Source: Nocardioides sp. R-C-SC26 (GTDB taxonomy: Bacteria > Actinomycetota > Actinomycetes > Propionibacteriales > Nocardioidaceae). From it: a stretch of 36,888 nucleotides of DNA. Both the position numbers and the translations under genes were made by a program. Below are positions 25,188-32,750 of this stretch, piece after piece. Below the pieces are notes generated by a model. The model was not told the origin of the DNA. It did no database searches and worked only from the letters and a program-made list of their open reading frames with translations. Numbering within the stretch: position 1 is the first letter of the stretch; every line of letters begins with the position of its first letter. The DNA lies in assembly GCF_021246465.1 (NCBI RefSeq), contig NZ_JAHRHK010000008.1, forward strand, positions 8,228 through 45,115. The letters are read 5' to 3'.

Positions 25188-25855
25188 CAGGAGTCCACCT
25201 TCGCGTGGGCCGTCGCGTCGAGCGCGGGGGCAGTGTGGGTGTCGGAGTCGGAGCCCGACGCGTCGAGCAGTCCGTAGAGCGCGGTGTCGACGATCTCCTC
25301 GGGGCTGAGGAGGTGCCCGTCGGCGATCGTCTGGTGGCTGCCGGCGAACGTCAGCAGGCGCAGGGTGTGGCAGAACTGGTCGACGGGGACCCGCAGCCGG
25401 TCGGCGTCGCTGCCGACGACGGCGACCATCAGGCGATGCTGCTCCGCTCGCCAGGCGTCGGCCTCGGCGCTGTCGTGCAGGTGCTGGGGCGGGCGCACGA
25501 GCCCGACCTTCTGCATCAGGAAGAACGTCGCCCGGAAGCGCTGCTGCAGCACCGAGACCATCACGAGCAGGCGATCGCGCAGCGGCTGGCCGCCGTCGAT
25601 CTCCTGGAGCCGTTCGACCAGCGCGCGAGGCTCGAAGGCACGCATGATCGCAGCGTCGACGAGCTCCTCCTTGGTCTCCACGACCCGGAAGATCGTGCCC
25701 TCGGCGATGCCGGCGGCCTCGGCGATCTGCCGTGTCGTGACCCCCATGCCGTGCTCCCGCAGCAGGCGCAGGGTGACGTCGACCAGCTGCTCACGCCGTC
25801 GTTCCGGTGTCATCCGCCGCGCCCGCACGCGCGTCGTCCCACTCCTGCCTGTCAC
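25187..25855 (-). CDS. TetR-family repressor of the ABC exporter operon
   Basis: A 222-aa regulator. The N-terminal HTH is RREQLVDVTLRLLREHGMG and then TTRQIAEAAGIAEGTIFRVV, the standard TetR pattern. The C-terminal ligand domain is helical (LRDRLLVMVSVLQQRFRATF, CHTLRLLTFAGSHQTIADGH). The tail (DASGSDSDTHTAPALDATAH) is low-complexity. It is the first gene of an operon with two ABC exporter subunits and has an 18-bp palindrome at its promoter, so it most likely represses its own operon until an export substrate binds. The GTG at 25855 was chosen because TACGCT ends 6 nt upstream, giving a leaderless transcript. An ATG at 25813 is the alternative, and an ATG at 25891 would place the operator inside the gene. 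Confidence 0.92.
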   Translation of the reverse strand: MTGRSGTTRVRARRMTPERRREQLVDVTLRLLREHGMGVTTRQIAEAAGIAEGTIFRVVETKEELVDAAIMRAFEPRALVERLQEIDGGQPLRDRLLVMVSVLQQRFRATFFLMQKVGLVRPPQHLHDSAEADAWRAEQHRLMVAVVGSDADRLRVPVDQFCHTLRLLTFAGSHQTIADGHLLSPEEIVDTALYGLLDASGSDSDTHTAPALDATAHAKVDS

Positions 25856-25861
25856 TCCGTC

Positions 25862-25867
25862 AGCGTA
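25862..25867 (-). promoter_or_regulatory. -10 element of the TetR-ABC operon
   Basis: TACGCT on the minus strand fits TANNNT and ends 6 nt before the GTG start. It lies 2 bp from the operator, so bound repressor would block polymerase. Confidence 0.5.
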
Positions 25868-25869
25868 AG

Positions 25870-25887
25870 TGAGTGAGCGCTCACTCA
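25870..25887. promoter_or_regulatory. TetR operator, 18-bp perfect palindrome
   Basis: TGAGTGAGC followed by its exact complement GCTCACTCA. Palindromes of this form are typical operators of TetR/AcrR-type repressors. It falls between the presumed -35 and -10 positions of the operon encoding the adjacent TetR. Confidence 0.85.
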
Positions 25888-25928
25888 GCAAGTGGGTTGG
25901 CCGCCGGGAGATTCACCACCACCGGCCG

Positions 25929-27614
25929 TCAGGGCCCCCGGTAGACGTCGATCCCGCCGCTGGTGCCCTGCCAGATCGCGCCCGCGGGGCCGACCTCGGT
26001 GGCGGCATAGAAGGAGTTGCCGTTCGGCAGGGGCGTCGAGGGCACCCACAGCACGCTGCGGCCGGTGCGCAGACTCACGCCCTCCAGTCCCCACAACCCG
26101 TTGCGCTGCCCCTGCCCGTAGACCAGGCCCGACTCGGTGCTCAGCGTCGGGATCGCATTCGGGATCGACACGGTGCGGTTGACCCACCGCACGGCACACG
26201 TCCGCTTGCCCGGCAGCCAGTCGATGCGCTGCATGCCATAGGGCGCGAAGAGCGGGTTGCCGCCCATCTCGGCCGCGACGGCGGGACGCAGCCGCGCAGG
26301 CACCGCGTCGAGCAGCTCCTCGCCGCGCAGACTGTTGTTGACGATCACACTGGAGTACCCACTGGTCAGCACCGACTGCTCGGAGATGGTCCGGGTGGCC
26401 CGCGGGTCGCCGAACGTCACCGGCACCTGGCATGCGATGCGACGGTCCAGGCCGGGCGCGACCGGCTTCCAGTCCGAGGGGATCTTGTCGCGCCAGAGCA
26501 GCACCAGGTTCATCAGCGGTCCACCGTCGGTGATGACCACGAAGCGGTCCCGATCGGCCCCGGTGCCCATCACGTCCGGCGTGGAGCCCGACCCCGCCCC
26601 GAGACGCACCCCGGACGGCGCGGGACCGACGTTGTAGCGAGCCTTCCAGCCCAGCCGCAGCCGCTCGCCGTCCCACTGCACCCGGTTCATCCGCTGCGAG
26701 GTCACCACGTAGATGCCGCCGTGCTCGTCGGCCGAGATCGAGTTGGACACGATCTCCAGGTCCTCATCCGGTGCCGCGCACCGCCCGGCGTTGAGATTGA
26801 GCACACGCAGGTGTGCGGTGTCGAAGCGGCGCAGGTCTCGGGGGACGACCCCCACGACGCCCCGCTCGGTGGCGAAGGCGACCTGACCGTCGTAGGTCAT
26901 CGTGATGCCCACGAGGCGGTCCTCCGAGCCGCAGCGCGCCCGAGCCGGGAGGGTGAGCGCACCGAGCCTGCGGATGGGCGAGGTGCGCCGCCCCGGCGTG
27001 CGGTCGCCGTACACCTCGATCGTGCCGGAGCGGCCGACGAAGAAGTGGTCCTCGCGATCGAGCAGGTTGTAGGCGCCGGAGATGCCGATCGTCGACGGCG
27101 TGGGCGGGGTGACGACGCTGTCGATGACGGCGCCGGTGTCGACGTCGATCTTGTAGACCGCCGACTGCACCACGGTGGAGGCCCACGCCACCCGTCGCCC
27201 GTCGGGGTACCGGGAGGAGAACGTGACCGTGATCGGCGCACCGGTAGGCGTGGCCGGGAAGTCGATCCGGTCGCGCACCACGCGATCACCCGGTGAAGGT
27301 GCCGGGTGGGGCGATGACCCCGACGCGTAGGAGTTGCGGTGGCTGGCGCCCCAGCCCGACGCCGAGAGGTGCGGGTTGCAGGGCGGCTCGTGCGGCGCCT
27401 TCGGCGTGCGGCAGGTCGGCCGGGTCGCCGGACTGCCCGCCGAGGCCGCGGGAGAGGTGACGGCGGCCACCCCGCCCGGGGCGGCTCCGAGCGCACCCAC
27501 GACCATCGTGGTCGCCATGCAGAGCGTCGACAGCGCCGCGACCGCCCGGCCTCGCCACGCCGTGCGTCGCGAGCGGACAGCCGTACTGTGCTCCCCATGG
27601 CGACGTCGACCCAC
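25929..27614 (-). CDS. Exported propeller-like protein of unknown function
   Basis: A 561-aa protein if it starts at GTG 27614, or 529 aa from ATG 27518. The longer form gives a proper signal peptide: basic segment RSRRTAWRGR, then AVAALSTLCMATTMVVGALG. The mature part begins with a Pro/Ser/His-rich linker. It then shows repeated beta-rich segments reminiscent of a PQQ/YVTN-type propeller: VYKIDVDTGAVIDSVVTPP, EDHFFVGRSGTIEVYGDRTP, ITMTYDGQVAFATERGVVGV, GGIYVVTSQRMNRVQWDGER, RFVVITDGGPLMNLVLLWRD and GAIWQGTSGGIDVYRG. This could be an extracellular enzyme or a scaffold; no catalytic motif is recognised. Its start overlaps that of the divergent EthR-like regulator by 18 bp if the long form is right. 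Confidence 0.75.
   Translation of the reverse strand: MGRRRHGEHSTAVRSRRTAWRGRAVAALSTLCMATTMVVGALGAAPGGVAAVTSPAASAGSPATRPTCRTPKAPHEPPCNPHLSASGWGASHRNSYASGSSPHPAPSPGDRVVRDRIDFPATPTGAPITVTFSSRYPDGRRVAWASTVVQSAVYKIDVDTGAVIDSVVTPPTPSTIGISGAYNLLDREDHFFVGRSGTIEVYGDRTPGRRTSPIRRLGALTLPARARCGSEDRLVGITMTYDGQVAFATERGVVGVVPRDLRRFDTAHLRVLNLNAGRCAAPDEDLEIVSNSISADEHGGIYVVTSQRMNRVQWDGERLRLGWKARYNVGPAPSGVRLGAGSGSTPDVMGTGADRDRFVVITDGGPLMNLVLLWRDKIPSDWKPVAPGLDRRIACQVPVTFGDPRATRTISEQSVLTSGYSSVIVNNSLRGEELLDAVPARLRPAVAAEMGGNPLFAPYGMQRIDWLPGKRTCAVRWVNRTVSIPNAIPTLSTESGLVYGQGQRNGLWGLEGVSLRTGRSVLWVPSTPLPNGNSFYAATEVGPAGAIWQGTSGGIDVYRGP
27584..27589 (+). promoter_or_regulatory. -10 element for the EthR-like regulator
   Basis: TACTGT ends 7 nt before the ATG at 27597, consistent with a leaderless or near-leaderless transcript. 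It lies inside the possible 5' coding part of the divergent exported-protein gene. Confidence 0.4.
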
Positions 27615-28220
27615 CGCACCGAGCAGCGCCGCCAGCGCGGCGAGACGCGTGGGCGCATCGTGGCCGCGGCCGAGGAGCTGCTGCGTACCCGACGCGTGCG
27701 CGAGCTCTCCATCGAGGACGTCATGGAGGCCGCTGGCCTCACCCGTACTGCGTTCTACCGCCACTTCGACGACCTCTTCGATCTCGTGACCCGCGTCGCG
27801 GAGCCCATCTTCACCGACCTGCTCGACCTTCAACGCGACACCGTCGCCGGCGCTACGTCGATCGAGGCTCGGGTGCGTGGCGGGCTGGAGCCGCTCGCGA
27901 TCTCCTTCGCCGCACACGGCCCCCTCATGCGCGCGGCCCACGACGCCACGGCGTACGACGATCGCGCCGAGGCCGTCGTCCGCACGCTGGTCGGCCGCTT
28001 CACGGATCTGAGCGCGCGCCAGATCGGTGTCACCGATCCCTCGCGCCGTGACGCCGTCCGCGCACTCGTGCTGATGAACGTCGGCTACCTGCTGGACTGC
28101 TTCGGCTCCGGCGTGAGCACCACACGTGCCGACATCACGCGCGCCACCGACGCGCTGACCGCCGTCTGGCTCGGCGCCATCGACCACCTGCTCGGAGGCG
28201 AGGTCCCGGCGCTCCGCTGA
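27597..28220 (+). CDS. TetR-family regulator, EthR-like
   Basis: A 207-aa repressor. The HTH is RGRIVAAAEELLRTRRVREL and then SIEDVMEAAGLTRTAFYRHF, near residues 20-60. The C-terminal half, including FAAHGPLMRAAHDATAYDD and VRALVLMNVGYLLDCFGSG, resembles the EthR ligand domain (the mycobacterial regulator of the monooxygenase EthA), where ALxLMN is in the corresponding helix. It lies between two exported-protein genes: divergent from the propeller-like protein and 128 bp upstream of a codirectional operon (461-aa exported protein plus hydrolase). GTGAC-N4/5-GTCAC inverted repeats in that gap are plausible operators. Ligand and direction of control are inferences. Confidence 0.9.
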   Translation: MATSTHRTEQRRQRGETRGRIVAAAEELLRTRRVRELSIEDVMEAAGLTRTAFYRHFDDLFDLVTRVAEPIFTDLLDLQRDTVAGATSIEARVRGGLEPLAISFAAHGPLMRAAHDATAYDDRAEAVVRTLVGRFTDLSARQIGVTDPSRRDAVRALVLMNVGYLLDCFGSGVSTTRADITRATDALTAVWLGAIDHLLGGEVPALR

Positions 28221-28277
28221 CGGATCCGCCTTCCCCGGGTTCGGCCGATTCGTCGCCCCGACCCCTTGCGCGGAACC

Positions 28278-28291
28278 GTGACCGTCGTCAC
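28278..28291. promoter_or_regulatory. Operator-like inverted repeat GTGAC-CGTC-GTCAC
   Basis: A perfect 5-4-5 inverted repeat 57 bp upstream of the 461-aa exported-protein gene. A near-identical 14-mer lies upstream of the CocE-like gene at 21462-21475. Confidence 0.55.
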
Positions 28292-28303
28292 CATGGACCA
28301 TCA

Positions 28304-28320
28304 TGTGACACAGCGTCACA
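28304..28320. promoter_or_regulatory. Operator-like inverted repeat TGTGAC-ACAGC-GTCACA
   Basis: A perfect 6-5-6 inverted repeat sharing the GTGAC/GTCAC half-sites with its neighbour at 28278, 28 bp upstream of the ATG. The spacing (TGTGA-N7-TCACA) is one base too long for a CRP/GlxR site, so a TetR-type binder is preferred. Confidence 0.5.
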
Positions 28321-28348
28321 CAACGTGTCTGGATTCGGAAGGTCCGTC

Positions 28349-29734
28349 ATGCCGCTCCCCCTGCCAGGTGGTGCCTCGCACCGACCCGCCCCGCGACGAC
28401 GTCGCGCCGGTGGGGCCGCTCTCGTGCTCGCGAACGTGGTGGCGCTCCTCGCTGCGCCGCTCGGGCTCGCGGGGCTCGCCGGCCCTCGGGCCGAGGCGGC
28501 CACGGCGTCGTGCGCATGGACGCTGGAGATCTCCGGAGACCAGGTCAACGCGCTCTACCCCGACGAGGCGGCCCGCTACTGGGTGGCGCTGATGCCGATC
28601 CCGCCCGGCGGGCGTGCCGAGATCAAGGGGGCCTTCCCCTACGCCCGCTACGCCTCCTTCAACACCTACACCCAGACCACGGAGGCGATCGACGCCATCC
28701 ACGACGCCCAGATCCGACCAGATCGCGGCTCGCGCAACCCGTTCACGGCGGGCGCCCGCCGCGACGTCGCGCGACGCGACTACACCGTCGCCGTCGTCAA
28801 CGGCCCCAAGCCCGGCAGGGGGGTGCCCGCGAACACGATCTACACCGCCAACGGCGGCAAGACCTCGATCACCACCAACGTGGCGTACCGGATCTACGAG
28901 CCGGACCTGGGCCGCGACCTGACCGGCGACGTCCCCCTCCCCGCCGTCGACGTGTACAGCGCTGACGGCGAGAAGGTGTTCGCCTACCCGGCCTGCCCCG
29001 ACGTCCAGCTGCCCGATCTCGGCGTCACCGTGACGCTGGCCAACGCCGGTGTCGAGACGACCCCTGGCCAGACGCTCGGGCTGCCGAGCCTGGGGGCGCC
29101 GGCGACGCCGGTATGGAGCAAGTTCGTGAACCTGCCGACGGCACTGGTCGACCTCGTCACCAGCAACGACGTGCTGAACCCGCTCAACGGTCCCTTGCGC
29201 GGGCCGACGTCGAGCCTGCTGCCCACCGGAGGCTTCGGGGAGAACGTCGACAACAAGTACATCTCCGCGACGACGTCGGGTGATCACGGCTCCGTCGTGC
29301 TCATCCGCGGCACCATGCCCACCGTCGTCCACACCCGTCAGGGTCAACGCACGATGGGGAGCGGCCAACTGCGCTACTGGTCGCTGTGTACCGAGAACCT
29401 GCTCTCGCAGTACTACGCGTGTGTCAACGACGACCTCGTGCCGCTCGATGCCCAGCGGCGCTTCACGATCATGGTCTCCACCGCCGCCGCCCGCCCCGCC
29501 AACGCGCGCACCGAGTGCGGCGTCGCCTGGTTGCCGTCCGGACCGCTGCACCAGACCGTGCTGCTCCTACGCAACATGCTCCCCGAACCCGGCTTCCGCC
29601 ACGCCATCCAGCAGGTCACACCGGGACGCGAGCGGGAGCAGATGGGGCGCTACTACCCCCGGACCCGCTACCTCGCCACCCCAGCCGACGCGGTCCGCGC
29701 CGTCGGCTGCCATGCCCCGGCGTCGATGGGCTGA
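28349..29734 (+). CDS. Exported protein of unknown function
   Basis: A 461-aa protein with a clear signal peptide: RRRRAGGAALVLANVVALLA near residues 16-35, with probable cleavage after AEA (50). ATG 28349 was chosen because GGAAGG lies 6 nt upstream; a GTG at 28325 is in frame but lacks this. The mature N-terminus has a recurring pattern I recognise from other uncharacterised bacterial secreted proteins but cannot name: ALYPDEAARYWVALMPIPPG, GAFPYARYASFNTYTQTTEA, a PDRGSRNPF-type turn and VAYRIYEPDLGRDLTGDVPL. Seven or so cysteines in the mature part could form disulfides. The gene is followed after 5 nt by an Asp-nucleophile hydrolase, so the two are co-transcribed. No catalytic residues can be assigned. 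Confidence 0.8.
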   Translation: MPLPLPGGASHRPAPRRRRAGGAALVLANVVALLAAPLGLAGLAGPRAEAATASCAWTLEISGDQVNALYPDEAARYWVALMPIPPGGRAEIKGAFPYARYASFNTYTQTTEAIDAIHDAQIRPDRGSRNPFTAGARRDVARRDYTVAVVNGPKPGRGVPANTIYTANGGKTSITTNVAYRIYEPDLGRDLTGDVPLPAVDVYSADGEKVFAYPACPDVQLPDLGVTVTLANAGVETTPGQTLGLPSLGAPATPVWSKFVNLPTALVDLVTSNDVLNPLNGPLRGPTSSLLPTGGFGENVDNKYISATTSGDHGSVVLIRGTMPTVVHTRQGQRTMGSGQLRYWSLCTENLLSQYYACVNDDLVPLDAQRRFTIMVSTAAARPANARTECGVAWLPSGPLHQTVLLLRNMLPEPGFRHAIQQVTPGREREQMGRYYPRTRYLATPADAVRAVGCHAPASMG

Positions 29735-29739
29735 TCGCG

Positions 29740-30597
29740 ATGACCTTCGAACTGCACCGGCTCGACGTCACCCACCAGGGCCGCACGCTCCGCCTGGCGC
29801 TCCGCGACTCCGCGCCCGGGCGCGACGACCTCCCGGTGGCGCTCGGCGTGCACGGCATCCCGGAGAGCTCGCGCAGTTGGGAGGCGGTCGCGGCCGACCT
29901 CGGGGACGACGTGCGACTCGTGGTGATGGACCTTCCCGGCTTCGGGGAGTCGGCCAAGCCGCGACGCTTCGACTACAGCCTGGGGTCGCTGGCCGGCTGG
30001 CTCGGCGCCGCCGCGGACGCCTACCTCGGCACGACCTGCGCCGTGACGCTGGCCGTGCACGACATCGGAGGGCCGATCGGGCTCGCCTGGGCGCTCGACC
30101 ATCCCGAGCGGCTGCGAGCGCTGCTGGTGCTCAACACCACCGTGTTCATCGAGCACTTCAAGCCGCCCCGGCCCGCCGTCGTCGCTGCGGTGCCGGTGCT
30201 CGGGCAGCGGCTGGTTCGTCGGATGCTCGATGTGCGCACCTTCGGTGCGGCCATCCAGCACGCGGCCGGCGCGCGGCTCTCCCGGGAGGAGATCGCCACC
30301 TTGTGGCAGCCCTACGAGGATCCCGACGCTCGCCGAGCGGCCGCCGCCGTGTGGGGCTCGTACCCGCGCAGCACCGGCACCATCAAGAGCACACGGCGCG
30401 GGCTGCGCTCACTCGACGTGCCGGCCGTCGTGCTGTTCGGGGTCGAGGACCCCTACTGCACGCCGGCATCCGCACACGCCTTCGCCGACCGCCTCCCCCG
30501 GGCCCGGCTGGAACTCCTCGAAGGAATCGGGCACTGGACCACCCACGAGGCGCCCGTCGCCGTCGCCGCCAGCCTCCGCGAGCTCAGCCCCCGCTGA
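29740..30597 (+). CDS. Alpha/beta hydrolase with aspartate nucleophile (haloalkane dehalogenase/epoxide hydrolase-like)
   Basis: A 285-aa cytosolic alpha/beta hydrolase. The oxyanion motif is HGIPESSRSW (38-47). The nucleophile elbow reads AVHDIGGPIG, with Asp108 where esterases have Ser; aspartate at this place is the mark of haloalkane dehalogenases and epoxide hydrolases. The second-strand motif DLPGFGES (64-71) and the C-terminal GHW motif (EGIGHWTTHEAP, catalytic His) are present, with a candidate acid in LFGVEDPYC. Substrate could be an epoxide, a halide or an ester. It starts 5 nt after the exported 461-aa protein's stop and probably depends on its transcript. It converges with pdxH across only 38 bp, where no repeat is seen. 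Confidence 0.9.
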   Translation: MTFELHRLDVTHQGRTLRLALRDSAPGRDDLPVALGVHGIPESSRSWEAVAADLGDDVRLVVMDLPGFGESAKPRRFDYSLGSLAGWLGAAADAYLGTTCAVTLAVHDIGGPIGLAWALDHPERLRALLVLNTTVFIEHFKPPRPAVVAAVPVLGQRLVRRMLDVRTFGAAIQHAAGARLSREEIATLWQPYEDPDARRAAAAVWGSYPRSTGTIKSTRRGLRSLDVPAVVLFGVEDPYCTPASAHAFADRLPRARLELLEGIGHWTTHEAPVAVAASLRELSPR

Positions 30598-30635
30598 TCC
30601 GCTTCGCGAGGTCCGGATCCGCCGCATGCCGGCCC

Positions 30636-31283
30636 CTACGGCGCGAGCCTGACGACGTCCCACCCGTCGTCCGAGCGCCGGTAGACCAGGCGGTCATGCA
30701 TCCGGCCGGGTCGCCCCTGCCAGAACTCCACCGCCTCGGCGCGCACGCGGTAGCCGCCCCAGGCCGGCGGCACCGGTACGTCGTCCTGACCGGCGAAGCG
30801 GCGCTCCTCCTCCGCGTACGAAGCAGCCAGGGCGCCACGGTCCTCGACGACGGTCGACTGCGGGGAGGCCCAGGCCCCGATCTGGGAACCGCGGGGACGC
30901 ACCGCGAAGTACGCCTCGACCTCCTCCGGCGAGAGCGGCTCGGCCACGCCGTCCACCCGCACCTGCCGCTCGAGAGGATGCCAGGGGAAGAGCAGAGCGC
31001 ACCGCGGGTTGGCCGCCAGTTCGGCACCCTTGCGTGAACCGGTGTTGGTGTAGAAGCACCAGCCGCGCTCGTCGAAGCCCTTGAGCAGCACGAACCGCGA
31101 CGACGGGACGCCGTCGGGACTCGCCGTCGCGACCACCATCGCGTTCGGCTCGTGGATACCGGCGGAGACGGCGTCGGCGAACCACCGCTCGAACATCGCG
31201 TGCGGGTCGGGCAGGAGATCGCTCTCCTCGAGTCCGCCGGCTGCGTAGTTCTCCCGGAGCGAGGCCAGATCGGTCGGATTCAT
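30636..31283 (-). CDS. pdxH: Pyridoxamine 5'-phosphate oxidase
   Basis: A 215-aa FMN enzyme that oxidises pyridoxamine or pyridoxine 5'-phosphate to pyridoxal phosphate, the cofactor used, for instance, by the SerC encoded 3.3 kb away. Family blocks are complete: NAMVVATASPDGVPSSRFVL (47-66), LLKGFDERGWCFYTNTGSRK, GAELAANPRCALLFPWHPL, RVDGVAEPLSPEEVEAYF, RPRGSQIGAWAS (129-140) and the C-terminal EFWQGRPGRMHDRLVY (186-201), which contacts FMN and substrate. The start agrees with relatives. TACTCT ends 6 nt upstream, indicating a leaderless transcript. The gene is divergent from citrate synthase, a pairing I recall in actinobacteria. Confidence 0.96.
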   Translation of the reverse strand: MNPTDLASLRENYAAGGLEESDLLPDPHAMFERWFADAVSAGIHEPNAMVVATASPDGVPSSRFVLLKGFDERGWCFYTNTGSRKGAELAANPRCALLFPWHPLERQVRVDGVAEPLSPEEVEAYFAVRPRGSQIGAWASPQSTVVEDRGALAASYAEEERRFAGQDDVPVPPAWGGYRVRAEAVEFWQGRPGRMHDRLVYRRSDDGWDVVRLAP

Positions 31284-31289
31284 TACCAC

Positions 31290-31295
31290 AGAGTA
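31290..31295 (-). promoter_or_regulatory. -10 element for pdxH
   Basis: TACTCT on the minus strand fits TANNNT and ends 6 nt before the ATG. Confidence 0.5.
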
Positions 31296-31430
31296 GGACG
31301 CCGCGGCGGGCGCTCGGCCGTGCGGCAGAATGCCCGGCGGACCACCCATGTCCCCGGAACTCAAGAACCACCCATCCCCCGCCACGGCCGCTCGACAGCG
31401 GCGCCGGGCACTGCGAAGGAGCAAGGGCAT

Positions 31431-32534
31431 ATGACCGAGGTACACCACGGCCTTGAGGGCGTCGTCGCGTTCGAGACGGAGATCGCCGAGCCCGACAAGG
31501 AGGGTTCCGCGCTGCGCTACCGCGGCGTCGACATCGAGGACATCGTCGGCCGCGTGCCGTTCGAGAACGTGTGGGGTCTGCTGATCGACGGGTCCTACAC
31601 CCCCGGCCTCGCCCCCGCCGAGCCCTACAACCTCCCGGTGCACACCGGCGACGTGCGCGTCGACGTCCAGGCCGCCGTCGCGATGCTGGCACCGGCCTTC
31701 GGGTTCGGCCAGACCTACGACATCACCGACGAGCAGGCGCGCGAGGACCTCGGCCGCGTCGCCGTCATGGTGCTCTCCTACGCCGCCCAGTCCGCCCGCG
31801 GCCTGCACCGGCCCGTCGTCCCGCAGAAGGTCGTCGACGAGGGCGCGACCCTGGCCGAGAAGTTCCTGCTCCGGTGGAAGGGCGAGGCCGACCCCAAGCA
31901 CGTCAAGGCGATCGACGCCTACTGGAGCAGCGCCGCCGAGCACGGCATGAACGCCTCGACGTTCACCGCCCGCGTGATCACCTCTACCGGTGCCGACGTC
32001 GCCGCCGCCTTCTCCGGCGCCATCGGCGCGATGAGCGGCCCGCTGCACGGCGGCGCGCCCTCACGCGTGCTGGGCATGATCGAGGACGTCGAGAAGTCCG
32101 GTGACGCCCGCGCCTATGTCAAGGGCCTGCTCGACTCGGGCGAGCGCCTGATGGGCTTCGGCCACCGCGTCTACCGTGCCGAGGACCCCCGCGCCCGCGT
32201 GCTGCGTCGCACGGCCCGCGAGCTCGACGCACCGCGCTACGCCGTCGCCGAGGAGCTGGAGAAGGCCGCCCTCGCCGAGCTGCGCGAGCGCCGTCCCGAC
32301 CGTGTGCTCGAGACCAACGTCGAGTTCTGGGCCGCGATCGTGCTCGACTTCGCCGAGGTGCCCGCGAACATGTTCACCTCGATGTTCACCTGCGCCCGCA
32401 CCGGTGGTTGGTCGGCGCACATCCTGGAGCAGAAGAAGACCGGTCGCCTGATCCGCCCCTCGGCGATCTACACCGGCCCCGCCTCCCGCCCGGCCTCCGA
32501 CGTCGAGGGCTGGAACGCCGACTGGGCGAACTGA
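31431..32534 (+). CDS. citA: Citrate synthase (short CitA-type)
   Basis: A 367-aa citrate synthase that condenses acetyl-CoA and oxaloacetate. Catalytic residues are visible: His206 in GPLHGGAP, His245 in GFGHRVYRAEDPRA and Asp306 in IVLDFAEVP; His171 in EHGMNASTF and the arginines of SRVLG and LIRPSA bind substrate. It is shorter than the hexameric GltA and matches the CitA/methylcitrate-like class of actinobacteria, so 2-methylcitrate activity cannot be excluded, although no prpB or prpD is adjacent. The start is supported by AAGGAG 10 nt upstream, so unlike many neighbours it has a normal leader. It is divergent from pdxH, and its end faces a strong hairpin. Confidence 0.94.
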   Translation: MTEVHHGLEGVVAFETEIAEPDKEGSALRYRGVDIEDIVGRVPFENVWGLLIDGSYTPGLAPAEPYNLPVHTGDVRVDVQAAVAMLAPAFGFGQTYDITDEQAREDLGRVAVMVLSYAAQSARGLHRPVVPQKVVDEGATLAEKFLLRWKGEADPKHVKAIDAYWSSAAEHGMNASTFTARVITSTGADVAAAFSGAIGAMSGPLHGGAPSRVLGMIEDVEKSGDARAYVKGLLDSGERLMGFGHRVYRAEDPRARVLRRTARELDAPRYAVAEELEKAALAELRERRPDRVLETNVEFWAAIVLDFAEVPANMFTSMFTCARTGGWSAHILEQKKTGRLIRPSAIYTGPASRPASDVEGWNADWAN

Positions 32535-32594
32535 GCCCGCCCGGCACGACGTCACCGCGCCGGCCGCTGCGACCCGCGGGTTGCGGCGGTCGGC

Positions 32595-32679
32595 GCGTCT
32601 GTCTCCGCAGGCTCGGGCGGGGGGGGGCGTCCCGGGGGGTGCGGCGGCCGGGGGCGTCTGTCTCCGCAGGCTCGGGCGG
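32595..32679. repeat. 26-bp direct repeat in the citA 3' region
   Basis: The same 26 bases (GCGTCTGTCTCCGCAGGCTC then GGGCGG) occur at 32595-32620 and 32654-32679, each preceded by a similar GCGGCGG tract. The bases between are G-rich. The second copy leads straight into the hairpin at 32679-32729. Confidence 0.9.
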
Positions 32680-32729
32680 CGGTGACCTACGGAGGAACTC
32701 TGGCGGCGGTTTCCTCAGTAGGTCACCGC
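32679..32729. terminator. Long hairpin between converging genes
   Basis: The arms GCGGTGACCTAC (32679-32690) and GTAGGTCACCGC (32718-32729) pair over 12 bp. After one mismatch, GAGGAA/TTCCTC adds 6 more, and the loop is about 13 nt. It lies between converging citA and the peptidase-like gene and could end transcription from both sides, although no T-tract is present. Confidence 0.6.
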
Positions 32730-32750
32730 TCCCCGATGCCGACCGCGCCC

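Noticed and set aside
28304..28320. CRP/GlxR-type site (TGTGA...TCACA)
   Set aside because: The gap between half-sites is 7 nt rather than 6, and the neighbouring site uses GTGAC/GTCAC half-sites; a TetR-type operator fits better.
30598..30635. A sixth copy of the convergent-junction repeat between the hydrolase and pdxH
   Set aside because: The 38-bp gap shows no match to the family core in either orientation.
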